DNA of 64,000 bases. Origin: Phycisphaerae bacterium. Lineage in GTDB: Bacteria; Planctomycetota; Phycisphaerae; Phycisphaerales; UBA1924. The notes below the pieces were generated by a model. The model searched no databases, was not told where the DNA came from, and was given only the letters and a program-made list of their open reading frames with translations. Positions 27,725 through 36,538 of the stretch are shown piece by piece; the first letter of the stretch is position 1; each line of letters opens with the position of its first letter. The stretch lies in the NCBI GenBank assembly GCA_016873295.1, contig VGXM01000003.1:62001-126000 (forward strand), read 5' to 3'. The position numbers and the translations under genes were made by a program.

Positions 27725-28774
27725 TCACCGTCGCCGACGCAGCGCCAGCAGCCCGGCCAGGCCCAGCGCCGCCGCGCCCGCGGGCGCGGGGATCGTCGCG
27801 ACGTACCCCGTCTGCGCACCGTTGCGGTATCCCCATCCGACGATCGTGCGCCCATCCCAGGAGACTGCCGTGGGCGTGTACAACTCCCAGCCGGTCATGT
27901 CGAGCCCGCCCTCGCGGAGGATGTCGATCAGGCGGCGCCACCCCGTCCCCTCCGTCCACACCGCGGCCCGGTCGTTGCCCAGGCTGTAGTACGCGCCCAC
28001 GATGACCGACCCGTCCGCCGACACGCCCGTGGCGTTCCAGCCCTGTTCGCCCGGCCCGCCATCAATGAACCGGAAGCCCTCCGAGGGCGTCCATACGTAC
28101 GGCACCGCCCGTCCGCCGTTGACGTGCGAGCCCACGAAGCTCAGCCCGTCGGCACGCATCGCGTTCACGTCCCAGTAGCCCGGGAAGGGCACGGTGAGCG
28201 CGGTCCACCCCAACCCCTCTTCCCAAACCGATATCCGCTGCCAGGAGTGCGGCTGCCCGACCATCCGCCGGCCGTCCGCCGAGACGCCCCAGACGTTGGA
28301 GACCTCCGTGTACGTCTCGATCGTGCCGCCCCGCGTGGAGCGCATGCCCAGGGGCTGCTGGTTCCCCACCGCCACGCTTCCGTCCGCGTTCACGTCCCAG
28401 CACTGGTTGAACCGCCCGCCGATCGGCTGCCCGATGGGCTCGGTGACGAACCCGCCGTTCTCGTACCGCCACACCATGGCCAGGGCTCCCGTGGGCCAGG
28501 TCATGCGTCCCACCACGGTGCGCCCGTCCGCCGACAGCACCAGCCCCTCGCGTCCCTGGTACCCGGGCCAGGCCGCCGGCAGCGGCTCGTACCCCCGCTC
28601 CGCCGTCCACAGCCCGCTGTTGTAGAGGATGACGCGCCCGTCCGCTGACACGTCGCTCGCCGTGCCGCCCCCCAGGGTCCGAAACGAGACCTGGGCCTGG
28701 GCGCACTCCCCAAGCAGCCCCGAAGCCAAGATCAAGCGCATGACCGATGACACGACGCGCGTTGAACCCCTCAT
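27725..28774 (-). CDS. Secreted HAF-repeat protein with sorting tail, copy 1
   Basis: A 349-residue exported protein. The signal peptide ends near ECAQAQ before VSF. The body has repeated units of the form VSADGRxVVG...xxxxW (VSADGRTVVGRM, VNADGSVAVGNQ, VSADGRRMVGQ, VSADGSVIVGAYY), resembling the HAF extracellular repeat and predicted to be beta-propeller-like. The C-terminus IPAPAGAAALGLAGLLALRRRR is a PEP-CTERM-like sorting tail: short Pro motif, hydrophobic helix, Arg cluster. It would be anchored and then processed by an exosortase-like enzyme not seen here. Near-identical to copy 2 except at the N-terminus. Confidence 0.85.
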   Translation of the reverse strand: MRGSTRVVSSVMRLILASGLLGECAQAQVSFRTLGGGTASDVSADGRVILYNSGLWTAERGYEPLPAAWPGYQGREGLVLSADGRTVVGRMTWPTGALAMVWRYENGGFVTEPIGQPIGGRFNQCWDVNADGSVAVGNQQPLGMRSTRGGTIETYTEVSNVWGVSADGRRMVGQPHSWQRISVWEEGLGWTALTVPFPGYWDVNAMRADGLSFVGSHVNGGRAVPYVWTPSEGFRFIDGGPGEQGWNATGVSADGSVIVGAYYSLGNDRAAVWTEGTGWRRLIDILREGGLDMTGWELYTPTAVSWDGRTIVGWGYRNGAQTGYVATIPAPAGAAALGLAGLLALRRRR

Positions 28775-28925
28775 GTCATCCCCAATATGCCACGCGACTC
28801 GACCGGTGCCAGCAAAAAGCCAAGCCCGGGGAGAATCGTCGAAGGAAGTTATCCCCAATCCGCGATTCGGGCTTGACATGTCAGGGCTCATCAGGTTCAG
28901 GAACCCGGACAGGATGCCGAGGCCA

Positions 28926-29978
28926 TCACCGTCGCCGACGCGGCGCCAGCAGCCCGGCCAGGCCCAGCGCCGCCGCGCCCGCGGGCGCGGGGATCGTCGC
29001 GACGTACCCCGTCTGCGCACCGTTGCGGTATCCCCATCCGACGATCGTGCGCCCATCCCAGGAGACTGCCGTGGGCGTGTACAACTCCCAGCCGGTCATG
29101 TCGAGCCCGCCCTCGCGGAGGATGTCGATCAGGCGGCGCCACCCCGTCCCCTCCGTCCACACCGCGGCCCGGTCGTTGCCCAGGCTGTAGTACGCGCCCA
29201 CGATGACCGACCCGTCCGCCGACACGCCCGTGGCGTTCCAGCCCTGTTCGCCCGGCCCGCCATCAATGAACCGGAAGCCCTCCGAGGGCGTCCATACGTA
29301 CGGCACCGCCCGTCCGCCGTTGACGTGCGAGCCCACGAAGCTCAGCCCGTCGGCACGCATCGCGTTCACGTCCCAGTAGCCCGGGAAGGGCACGGTGAGC
29401 GCGGTCCACCCCAACCCCTCTTCCCAAACCGATATCCGCTGCCAGGAGTGCGGCTGCCCGACCATCCGCCGGCCGTCCGCCGAGACGCCCCAGACGTTGG
29501 AGACCTCCGTGTACGTCTCGATCGTGCCGCCCCGCGTGGAGCGCATGCCCAGGGGCTGCTGGTTCCCCACCGCCACGCTTCCGTCCGCGTTCACGTCCCA
29601 GCACTGGTTGAACCGCCCGCCGATCGGCTGCCCGATGGGCTCGGTGACGAACCCGCCGTTCTCGTACCGCCACACCATGGCCAGGGCTCCCGTGGGCCAG
29701 GTCATGCGTCCCACCACGATGCGCCCGTCCGCCGACAGCGCCAGCCCCTCGCGTCCCTGGTACCCGGGCCAGGCCGCCGGCAGCGGCTCGTACCCCCGTT
29801 CCGCCGTCCAGAGACCGTGGTTGAAAAGAACGGTCCGCCCATCCGCCGAGACGTCCCCGGCGCCCCCGCCCCCGAGATTCCGGAACGAGACCTGGCCGGA
29901 AACGCAAGGCGCGTGCATGGCTGGACCTGCCAGGATGGCAACGAGAACGGAACGAGAACGGGCTGATCCGGCCGTCAC
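28926..29978 (-). CDS. Secreted HAF-repeat protein with sorting tail, copy 2
   Basis: A 350-residue paralogue of the protein at 27725-28774. The mature body and sorting tail are the same apart from scattered substitutions (tail ends LLAPRRRR instead of LLALRRRR). The first about 75 codons differ more: signal peptide MTAGSARSRSVLVAILAG and RNLGGGGAGDV against RTLGGGTASDV. The GTG at 29978 was chosen because the sequence just before it (CATATTGAAGGC) aligns with that before the ATG of copy 1; a GTG at 30041 is less likely. Sharp change from divergent to identical suggests gene conversion. Confidence 0.83.
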   Translation of the reverse strand: MTAGSARSRSVLVAILAGPAMHAPCVSGQVSFRNLGGGGAGDVSADGRTVLFNHGLWTAERGYEPLPAAWPGYQGREGLALSADGRIVVGRMTWPTGALAMVWRYENGGFVTEPIGQPIGGRFNQCWDVNADGSVAVGNQQPLGMRSTRGGTIETYTEVSNVWGVSADGRRMVGQPHSWQRISVWEEGLGWTALTVPFPGYWDVNAMRADGLSFVGSHVNGGRAVPYVWTPSEGFRFIDGGPGEQGWNATGVSADGSVIVGAYYSLGNDRAAVWTEGTGWRRLIDILREGGLDMTGWELYTPTAVSWDGRTIVGWGYRNGAQTGYVATIPAPAGAAALGLAGLLAPRRRR

Positions 29979-30074
29979 GCCTTCAATATGCCCGAGGTTC
30001 GGGACAACGCCAGCAAAACCACGCGTGCGCAACGCATTCACCTCGAAAAGTTATCCACAATCCGCGATTCGGGC

Positions 30075-30106
30075 TTGACATGTTAGGGGGGGGGGCAGGG
30101 TATACC
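30075..30106 (+). promoter_or_regulatory. Promoter with a G10 tract between -35 and -10
   Basis: A perfect -35 TTGACA at 30075-30080 and a -10 TATACC at 30101-30106 face the secreted protein gene at 30159. The 20-nt spacer contains ten consecutive G (30086-30095). The spacing is 3 nt longer than optimal. Slipped-strand change of the tract would move the spacing. Confidence 0.55.
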
Positions 30107-30158
30107 ACGGTGACGGTCGCACCGGGCGACCGCACGCACACTCTGTCGGGGAACCTCC

Positions 30159-31823
30159 ATGAACGACGTATGCATGCTCGTGTCCGCCTGCGCCGCCGGC
30201 GCGGCCCTGGCCCAGCCCGTCCTCCCCGCCCGTCTGCCCGCGCCCGAGGCAAACCCGATCCGCGTCGATTACCAGTACGGAGAGGTGCCGGAGAACGCGC
30301 ACGAGCCCAGCATCGCGGTGCTCCGGCGCTCCTCCGACGGCGGGTACACCGTCTTCGTCGCCTGCCGCGACTACCAACCGAGCCAGTTTAGGCATGCGGG
30401 CGCCGGGGCACCGAGCATCTGGGCCGGGCGCCTGTACCAGGATTCGCCGCCTTTCTTCTACAACGGCCTGCGCCCGCCTCTCGGATCATGGCCCACGCTG
30501 CCGCGCGACACGCGTTCGCGCCCGAGCATCAACCCGCGCCTGGCTGTGGACCTGCCCAGCGGCGACTTCCACGTCACGGCCCTTGGCTACGGAGACTGGA
30601 CGGCGAGCAGCGTGTACCACCTCCGCTGGAGCGCGGCGAGCTCGGGGTGGCAGCCCGCGACGCTCATCACGAACACCGCGTTCGGGGACAAGAACGGGTG
30701 GGGCGCGGGTCCCTTCGACGACTTTCCTCGCGTCACCGCCTGGCGCGACGGGAGTGGCGCCCGCCATCTCGTCGCGGGGTTCCAGGCGATCGACGTCGAC
30801 ACGGAGGGAGGCGTGATCTCCTACGCCGACCCGCGCACCCTCGTCCACCGCTCGGGCGACCTGGGCGAGAACTGGGACCCTCCCTTGCCCCCGCCGGGCC
30901 AGCCGCGCACGGAGAACGTGAGCGCCACGGGCGCGTGGCCGAGTCGCTACGTGCGCGGCTCTGTGCCCCTGGTCACGTCGTGGGGGAGGGTCGTCAGCGT
31001 CTACGCCGAGGCTTCCAATGGCGTCCCGGGGCGCGTCGGGGCTATCAAGGTCGCGTGGTCCAACCCGTCGCAACAGGGCATGCTGGGCGGCGCGCCCGGC
31101 ACGTGGTCGGCACCGGTCGAGGTCTGGAGTGCCGCGGACGGGCCCCGATTCTGGCACGACGTGCCGGGCTCGCGCATCCCCGCCGGCTCGTCTCCCGGCT
31201 TCACTGTGGCCTTCTTCCATGATGCCGTGGTCGAGCCGGGCACCGGGAGCATCTATGTCGCCTACTGCGACCTGATGCGGGCGCATGACCGTGCGCAGTG
31301 GCCCGGGCCTGCGCAGGCCGAGGGCGACCGCAACATCGTCGTGCGCGTCGCCAAGGGCGTGGTCGGCGCCGGCGGGGCCTACGAGTTCCCGTCCGTGAGC
31401 GAGCACGTCACGATGCCGCTGCCCCCGCTCGCCACATTCGACCAGTTCCACCCGGCGATCTGCCTGGACGCCTGGGGCGGCGTCAACGTGCTCTGGTACC
31501 AGACCCACAACAGCGACGCGAACATGCCGCAGCCCAGCATCGCGGACATGCGCGTGCTCTACACGCGAATCTCCAACTTCGACTGGCCCGCCCTCCGCTC
31601 CTTCAACGGCACGGCAAACCCCGCCGAGCAGACCGCCACGCTCGCCGGGCCCTTCGACCCCAACATCACTCCCCTGCACGACGTCGGCGACTTCATCTCC
31701 ATCGCGGCCGCCGCCGACCGGGTGTACGCGGCCTACATGAAGGTCTACGACGCGGGAGCCCCCCCCGACGCCCGCTGGCGCCAGGGCGTCTACGCCCATC
31801 CCATCCTGCTCGTCGAGCCGTGA
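30159..31823 (+). CDS. Secreted sialidase-like (Asp-box) protein
   Basis: A 554-residue protein with a short signal peptide (MNDVCMLVSACAAGAALA). The body has features of a sialidase/BNR beta-propeller: an Asp-box SGDLGENW at about 230, alternating Trp-rich strands (HLRWSAASSGW, IKVAWSNPSQQG, GTWSAPVEVW) and HPAICLDAWGGVNVLWYQ. Catalytic Arg-triad residues of true sialidases cannot be assigned by eye, so enzymatic activity is unproven. There is no sorting tail. The start follows GGGGAACC. Expression probably depends on the G10 promoter upstream. A hairpin terminator follows the stop. Confidence 0.7.
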   Translation: MNDVCMLVSACAAGAALAQPVLPARLPAPEANPIRVDYQYGEVPENAHEPSIAVLRRSSDGGYTVFVACRDYQPSQFRHAGAGAPSIWAGRLYQDSPPFFYNGLRPPLGSWPTLPRDTRSRPSINPRLAVDLPSGDFHVTALGYGDWTASSVYHLRWSAASSGWQPATLITNTAFGDKNGWGAGPFDDFPRVTAWRDGSGARHLVAGFQAIDVDTEGGVISYADPRTLVHRSGDLGENWDPPLPPPGQPRTENVSATGAWPSRYVRGSVPLVTSWGRVVSVYAEASNGVPGRVGAIKVAWSNPSQQGMLGGAPGTWSAPVEVWSAADGPRFWHDVPGSRIPAGSSPGFTVAFFHDAVVEPGTGSIYVAYCDLMRAHDRAQWPGPAQAEGDRNIVVRVAKGVVGAGGAYEFPSVSEHVTMPLPPLATFDQFHPAICLDAWGGVNVLWYQTHNSDANMPQPSIADMRVLYTRISNFDWPALRSFNGTANPAEQTATLAGPFDPNITPLHDVGDFISIAAAADRVYAAYMKVYDAGAPPDARWRQGVYAHPILLVEP

Positions 31824-31853
31824 TCGAGGCACCCGACGGGCGGGGGAGGCGCG

Positions 31854-31880
31854 AACGCCGCCGGGGCGGCGTTGTTTCGG
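31854..31880. terminator. Bidirectional hairpin between convergent genes
   Basis: AACGCCGC (31854-31861), loop CGGG, GCGGCGTT (31866-31873), then GTTT on the plus strand. It lies 30 nt after the sialidase-like gene and just past the ispH stop. Confidence 0.65.
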
Positions 31881-31886
31881 CCCCGC

Positions 31887-32927
31887 CTACTTCCGCGCGC
31901 TCACCGTCAGGGGCACCGCGCCGTACCGCTCCGGCGTGATCGTCGGCGCCGCGACGTGGATCCGCCGCGAGTCCGCGTCGATGCCGCGGGCCCGCATCTG
32001 TCGCCGCAGTTCCGCCGGCAGGGCGAAGTACGCGTCCTCCTCCACCACGTCCCGCTGCTCGATGGTGCCGCCGAACCGCTCCAGCAGCGATCGGCTGATC
32101 TCCGCCACCAGGTCCTCAGGCGCCGACGCTCCCGCCGTCAGCAGCACCTTCTCCTTGCCCGTCGCGAACCAGCCCCAGTCGATCTCGCCGGCGTCGTCCA
32201 GCAGGAACGCCGCCCGCCCCACGTTCCGCGCGATCTCCGTCAGCCGAACCGAGTTCGACGAGTTCTTCGACCCCACCACCAGCACCAGGTCGCACTCCGG
32301 CGCCAGCGTGCGCACGGCGTGCTGGCGGTTGGTCGTCGCGTAACAGATGTCCGAGCTCGGCGGCTCCTTGATCCCCGGGAAGGCCCGCTTCAACGCCGCG
32401 ATGACCACGCCCGCGTCGTCCGTCGAGAGCGTCGTCTGCGTCAGGTACACCAGCCGCTCCGGGTCGCGGATCGTCAGCCCCTGGATGTCCTCCACCCGCT
32501 CGACCACCTGCGTGGCCTCCGGGGCCTCGCCCCTGGTCCCGACCACCTCCTGGTGGTCGGCGTGCCCGACCAGCAGGACCTGGTACCCCTGCCGCGCGTA
32601 CCGCACCGCCTCCGAGTGCACCTTGGTCACCAGCGGGCACGTCGCGTCGATCTGGGTCAGCCCCCGCGCCCGCGCCTCGTCGCGCACCGAGGGCGGCACG
32701 CCGTGGGCCGAGAAGAGCACGATCGACCCCGCCGGGACCTGGTCGATCCGGTCCACGAACACCGCCCCGCGCTCCCGCAGCCGACCCACGACGTGCCGGT
32801 TGTGCACGATCTCGTGGTAGACGTACACCGCCCGCCCCTTGTACAGGTCGAGCACCTGGTCCACCACGTCCACGGCCATGCTCACGCCGGCGCAGAACCC
32901 CCGCGGGTTGGTCAGCACGATCTTCAC
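31887..32927 (-). CDS. ispH: 4-hydroxy-3-methylbut-2-enyl diphosphate reductase
   Basis: A 346-residue IspH/LytB enzyme, the last step of the MEP isoprenoid pathway, making IPP and DMAPP. Cys ligands of the 4Fe-4S cluster are visible: NPRGFCAGV, DATCPLVTKVH and the late SSDICYATTNRQ. The VYHEIVHN and FSAHGVPP segments carry the active-site His. The C-terminus extends about 30 residues beyond the E. coli protein. The start is GTG; TACGAT lies 10 nt upstream on the same strand. It is divergent from the nuclease-fold gene at 33006. Confidence 0.95.
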   Translation of the reverse strand: MKIVLTNPRGFCAGVSMAVDVVDQVLDLYKGRAVYVYHEIVHNRHVVGRLRERGAVFVDRIDQVPAGSIVLFSAHGVPPSVRDEARARGLTQIDATCPLVTKVHSEAVRYARQGYQVLLVGHADHQEVVGTRGEAPEATQVVERVEDIQGLTIRDPERLVYLTQTTLSTDDAGVVIAALKRAFPGIKEPPSSDICYATTNRQHAVRTLAPECDLVLVVGSKNSSNSVRLTEIARNVGRAAFLLDDAGEIDWGWFATGKEKVLLTAGASAPEDLVAEISRSLLERFGGTIEQRDVVEEDAYFALPAELRRQMRARGIDADSRRIHVAAPTITPERYGAVPLTVSARK

Positions 32928-33005
32928 GCTCGGGGCAATCGTACGCGACGCCCGCCCGCGCGCCCCCGCTACGCTCCGGGACGCACCACGCTCACGGAGG
33001 CCGCC

Positions 33006-34082
33006 ATGGCGTCTCGCTCGATCGGATACTGGGTGGCGTCGGCGGCGGTCCTCGCCGCCGGGCTGGGCTTCGCCGGTCTCAACGCCTTCGGCCCCTCCGA
33101 GCCCGCCGCGATTGAGCGCGCGCCGGCGGGCGAAGCGCCCCACGTGGAACAGCCCTCGATCCGCTTCGGCGTCGCCGAGGCCCCGCCCAAGCCCGCCGGG
33201 GCCATCCGCCTGACGACCCTCAACCTTCAGAACCTCTACCGCGACGCACCGGGGGAGACCCCGGACCCGGAGCGCAAGCCCGCCAAGCCCGAGGCCCAGC
33301 TCAAGGCCGCCGGCGACCTCCTCCGCAAGCTCGACGCCGACGTGCTGGCGCTGCAGGAGGTGGAGTCGGAGGCGGTCCTGACCTGGTTCCGCGACACGTA
33401 CCTGGGCGGGCTGGGGTACGACCACGTGGCGTCCGTGGACGCTGGGGACGACCGGGGGATCGAGCAGTCGGTGCTGAGCCGATTCCCGATCGAGGGGGTC
33501 AGGAACTGGCCGGGGCTGGTTCTGGAGGGGAAGCACCCGCTGACGTCGCGCGACCCCGAGGCCCGCCCGGGGGAGGAGATCCGGTTTCGGCGGTCGCCCC
33601 TGCGGGCGCAGGTCGTGGTCCCGGCGGAGCGTGCGGGCGGGTCGCCCTACCGCCTGACGCTGTTTGTGGTCCACCACAAGTCTGGGCGGGACGCGGGGTA
33701 CTGGCGCGAGGCGGAGGGCAAGGCGACGGCGCGGCTGGCGAAGGAGGAACTGGCGGGGGACCCGGATGGCAAGGTCGTGATCCTCGGCGACTTCAACGCG
33801 ACCATGGTGGACATGAGCTTCCGGGCGTACCTGGACGCCGGGTTCGCCGACGCCCAGGCCGACCGCGCGGTCGGGAACCCGGCGTGGGCGACGCACGAGA
33901 GCGGGCGCACGATCGACTATGTGCTCGTGAGCCCGGGGCTGCGGGCGGGGCTGGTCGGATCGGGGTTCGTGCTGGGGGCGCCGGCCCGCCCGGCGGGGGT
34001 CGATTGGCGAACGTACCCGGCCCCGGCGGGGTATGTCTCCGACCACTACGCGGTGGCGATCGACTTGGTGCCCAAGCCCTGA
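33006..34082 (+). CDS. Exported endonuclease/exonuclease/phosphatase-fold protein
   Basis: A 358-residue protein. The N-terminal hydrophobic segment ([18 protein letters not shown]) is a signal or anchor. The EEP fold has all its landmarks: [10 protein letters not shown] (Asn), ALQEVE (Glu for the metal), [18 protein letters not shown] (Asp/Asn) and SDHYAVAI (Asp-His pair). These catalyse phosphodiester or phosphomonoester cleavage; substrates could be extracellular DNA or phospholipid. An insert [17 protein letters not shown] typical of secreted bacterial members is present. Neighbours give no further hint. Confidence 0.87.
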   Translation: MASRSIGYWVASAAVLAAGLGFAGLNAFGPSEPAAIERAPAGEAPHVEQPSIRFGVAEAPPKPAGAIRLTTLNLQNLYRDAPGETPDPERKPAKPEAQLKAAGDLLRKLDADVLALQEVESEAVLTWFRDTYLGGLGYDHVASVDAGDDRGIEQSVLSRFPIEGVRNWPGLVLEGKHPLTSRDPEARPGEEIRFRRSPLRAQVVVPAERAGGSPYRLTLFVVHHKSGRDAGYWREAEGKATARLAKEELAGDPDGKVVILGDFNATMVDMSFRAYLDAGFADAQADRAVGNPAWATHESGRTIDYVLVSPGLRAGLVGSGFVLGAPARPAGVDWRTYPAPAGYVSDHYAVAIDLVPKP

Positions 34083-34230
34083 GGGTGTGAAGAGCCGGTC
34101 GGGTCGGGCGGAGGCGGAGGCGGGTGGGTATGCTCATGGGCCGGTGATTCCAACCGCCGGCGGCGGGCGGCGCCGGCATCGGCAAGGCCTCCGGACGGCC
34201 CATGACCACGCCCCGAACGAGGACCCACGG

Positions 34231-35343
34231 ATGACGCGACACTCCCTCGCCCACCCGCATCGGCCCACGAAGAGCCCGCGCCGTGGGTTCACGCTCATCG
34301 AGCTGCTGGTGGTGATCGCGATCATCGCGCTGCTGATCAGCGTGCTGCTGCCGGCGCTGGGGGAGGCGCGGGAGGCGGCGCGGACGACGGTGTGCCAGAG
34401 CAACCTGCGCCAGCTGATCCAGGCGCAGGCGTCCTACGCCAACGAGTACAAGGAAGCGTTCGCGGGGGGCGCGGTGACGAGCGGCTACGAGGCCCTGAGC
34501 GGGTTCGGGCAGCCGCCGCGGTTCAACGGGATCGCCGTGCAGGCGTGGGACAGCCACGGGCCGCTGGCGGCCCACATGGGGATGCAGGGCCCGGGCGAGG
34601 GGATGCAGCCGGGCGACCCGAACTCGGAGCAGATCCGGGTTGAGCGGTTCGACTGGTACCGGACGGGGGCGCGGGCGTTCATCTGCCCGTCGAACAACAT
34701 CCTGGCGGTGCCGTACCCGAACCCCAACAACCCGATGTGGAAGTCGGGGCGCATGCTCAGCTACAACATGAGCACGCAGATCACGTCGACCGAGGAAGGG
34801 ACGGCGCGGGGCGGCACGAACAACCGCATCAGCGCGGGGATCGATCGGCGCCGGTTCAGGCCGTTCATGGACAAGATCGGCACGGCCCACATGAAGGCAG
34901 CGTTCTTCGAGGGGCACCGCTACGCCGTCGCCAACACGGAACCGGACTTCGATCATGCGCTGACGGCGTCGTTCGGCGGGGCGTTCGGGGGCACGGGCCC
35001 GTGGTTCAACGACAACAAGGAGCTGGACCGGCGCATCGCGCCGGGGGAGGCGCTGGCGGGGCAGATCCCGGGGGCGTTCGACGCGCGGCGCTGGGCGTTC
35101 CGGCACGGGTCGCGGAAGATCGACGCTCGGTCGGGGACCTCGGGGGCCCAGGTCCGCGGCAACGTCTCCTTCTGGGACGGGCGCGTCGAGATCCTGACCG
35201 ACCTGAAGGCGACCGAGCCCAACATCTGGTTCCCGACGGGCACGCGCCTGAACGTGAACGGGCGGCAGCTCGAGACCTGGCTGGGCACGCGGGCCGAGTT
35301 CGCGTCGCAGACCGGCGCCAACGGCGAGTACGCCGTTCCCTGA
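34231..35343 (+). CDS. Type II pseudopilin-like protein
   Basis: A 370-residue protein with the prepilin signature [20 protein letters not shown] (Glu at +5 after cleavage before Phe). The rest is the planctomycete-type large C-terminal domain, with SYNMSTQI and a final [14 protein letters not shown]. Many such paralogues exist per planctomycete genome; roles are largely unknown. The ATG is behind GAGGA. The next gene starts 29 nt downstream and is probably in the same operon. Confidence 0.85.
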   Translation: MTRHSLAHPHRPTKSPRRGFTLIELLVVIAIIALLISVLLPALGEAREAARTTVCQSNLRQLIQAQASYANEYKEAFAGGAVTSGYEALSGFGQPPRFNGIAVQAWDSHGPLAAHMGMQGPGEGMQPGDPNSEQIRVERFDWYRTGARAFICPSNNILAVPYPNPNNPMWKSGRMLSYNMSTQITSTEEGTARGGTNNRISAGIDRRRFRPFMDKIGTAHMKAAFFEGHRYAVANTEPDFDHALTASFGGAFGGTGPWFNDNKELDRRIAPGEALAGQIPGAFDARRWAFRHGSRKIDARSGTSGAQVRGNVSFWDGRVEILTDLKATEPNIWFPTGTRLNVNGRQLETWLGTRAEFASQTGANGEYAVP

Positions 35344-35372
35344 CCACGCCCCAGAGCCGCGCGGAGGCGCCG

Positions 35373-35894
35373 ATGCCGGACCTGAAGACGGGACGCCCCT
35401 CGCTGCTGGCCGACGTGGACGTACCGGCCGAGCCCAAGGCCGGCGAGGGTCGTCCCGTCGACCTGTCCAAGCACCGGCGACTGATCCTCGCCAGCGTCGG
35501 GGCCTTGCTCGCCATCGGGGTGCTGGCGTATGTGCTCGGCGGCGCGGTCGCGGCGCGCCGGAACGATCCCGGGGTGGCGTCGCGGATCCGGGCGGTGATC
35601 GACTCGGAGACGGGCGAGTTGATCCGCGAGTACTCGGTGCCCGACGGGGCCTCGCTGCCGTGGAAGAACCCGCGGTCGGGTCGGGCGACCCTCTACCCGG
35701 CGGCGACGTGCTACTGGACGCGCGAGGGCAAAGCCAAGCTCGACCCGACCTACGTGCTGCTCAATGAAGACGTGGGCAAGCCGGGGGCGACGATCTGCCC
35801 GGACTGCGGGCGGACGGTGGTGCCGCACAACCCCATGCCGCCCACCGACCTGCTGATCGAGGCGGCGGAGGCGGCCAAGGCGGGTCGGAAGTAG
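35373..35894 (+). CDS. Single-pass membrane protein with CxxC motif
   Basis: A 173-residue protein with one transmembrane helix at about residues 37-58 (LILASVGALLAIGVLAYVLGG) and a mostly outward C-terminal part. That part has ATCYWTREGKAKLDPTYVLLN and ICPDCGRTVVPHNP; the CxxC suggests a zinc knuckle or redox site. Similar small proteins sit beside pseudopilin genes in planctomycetes. It follows the pseudopilin by 29 nt with a GGAGG site. Role unknown. Confidence 0.7.
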   Translation: MPDLKTGRPSLLADVDVPAEPKAGEGRPVDLSKHRRLILASVGALLAIGVLAYVLGGAVAARRNDPGVASRIRAVIDSETGELIREYSVPDGASLPWKNPRSGRATLYPAATCYWTREGKAKLDPTYVLLNEDVGKPGATICPDCGRTVVPHNPMPPTDLLIEAAEAAKAGRK

Positions 35895-36179
35895 GGGGAT
35901 GTCGCGCGGTGGGGGCCGGGGCGTGCCGCCGCGCGTCAGTGGTCAATGCGTCCCGTCGCGACGCGCTGATCGCGCGGATGTTCGATGAGACTCGTGCGTC
36001 GGGGGGCCCTTGCTCCGCGCGGGCCCGCGGGCTGAGCTTGTGGCGGGGACGCCACGCCTCGCGGCGGGTCTCCCTTCGCCACGCCGCCCGCTGATGCGTG
36101 ATGCCCGCCCGGGTTCGAGCTGCGGTCGGTGTCATTGTGCCGGCCGTCCCGAGGCGGTGGGGCGTCGGCTGGCACGGGG

Positions 36180-36364
36180 GGGACGCCGCTGGTCGGGACC
36201 GTCGGGCAGCACGACGCGGGCGTGATGACGGGCGGGGCGACGCGGCTGGAGGGGGGTTCTGGGCGGCGGACGGCGGGCCGCGCGAGGCCAACCTGACGGG
36301 CGACGGCATCGTCGGCTTCAGCGACCTTCTCGAGTTCCAGAACCTCTACAACGACGGCTGCTGA
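36180..36364 (+). pseudogene. Frameshifted 3' remnant of a planctomycete secreted protein
   Basis: One frame reads TPLVGTVGQHDAGVMTGGATRLEGG, then at a G6 run (36251-36256) the reading continues one frame back as GFWAADGG...EANLTGDGIVGFSDLLEFQNLYNDGC and stops at 36362-36364. The two halves match the usual order of the C-terminus of abundant planctomycete secreted proteins (Gly-Gln-x-Asp-Ala-Gly module, Gly-Gly-Phe-Trp, then a dockerin-like calcium loop). A single-base loss in the G run explains the shift. No upstream coding part was found in 35895-36179, so the gene is also truncated. Confidence 0.72.
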
Positions 36365-36387
36365 GCCTGTTTGTCCGAATCGAGATG

Positions 36388-36419
36388 CCGACAGCCCGTG
36401 GGGAGCCGCGGGCTGTCGG
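36388..36419 (+). terminator. Strong hairpin terminator
   Basis: CCGACAGCCCG (36388-36398) pairs with CGGGCTGTCGG (36409-36419), an 11-bp perfect stem, followed by TGTCTTCTC. It lies 24 nt past the stop of the frameshifted remnant, so it is the old gene's terminator and still insulates the tricorn gene. Confidence 0.75.
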
Positions 36420-36524
36420 TGTCTTCTCGGGGGATGGGGGAGGCTGATCCGAGCCTTCGCCCGCGGACGGCCTCAGGCTCGGCGTGCGGGAGGGAGGGCG
36501 CGGGCGGGGCGTGACCCGGGCCGC

Positions 36525-36530
36525 TATTCT
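36525..36530 (+). promoter_or_regulatory. -10 element TATTCT, leaderless-type, for the tricorn-type protease
   Basis: TATTCT ends 8 nt before the ATG at 36539 with no ribosome-binding site. Confidence 0.5.
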
Positions 36531-36538
36531 GCCGCCTT

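Larger units (their letters stand above)
27691..30083 (-). repeat. 1.2-kb tandem duplication spanning two secreted-protein genes and their promoters
   Basis: Two direct units offset by 1201-1202 bp. The downstream boundary block CAGGTTCAGGAACCCGG starts at 27691 and again at 28892. A 33-bp block with TTATCC(C/A)CAATCCGCG recurs at 28849-28881 and 30051-30083. The genes are almost base-for-base equal over about 900 bp from the 3' end but differ clearly near their 5' ends. A diverged AATCCGCG...GGTTCA at about 27671-27690 may be the relic of a third unit. Confidence 0.88.

Noticed and set aside
30051-30059. Replication origin suggested by a perfect DnaA box
   Set aside because: Only one good box plus one mismatch copy, no AT-rich unwinding region, no dnaA, dnaN or gidA nearby.
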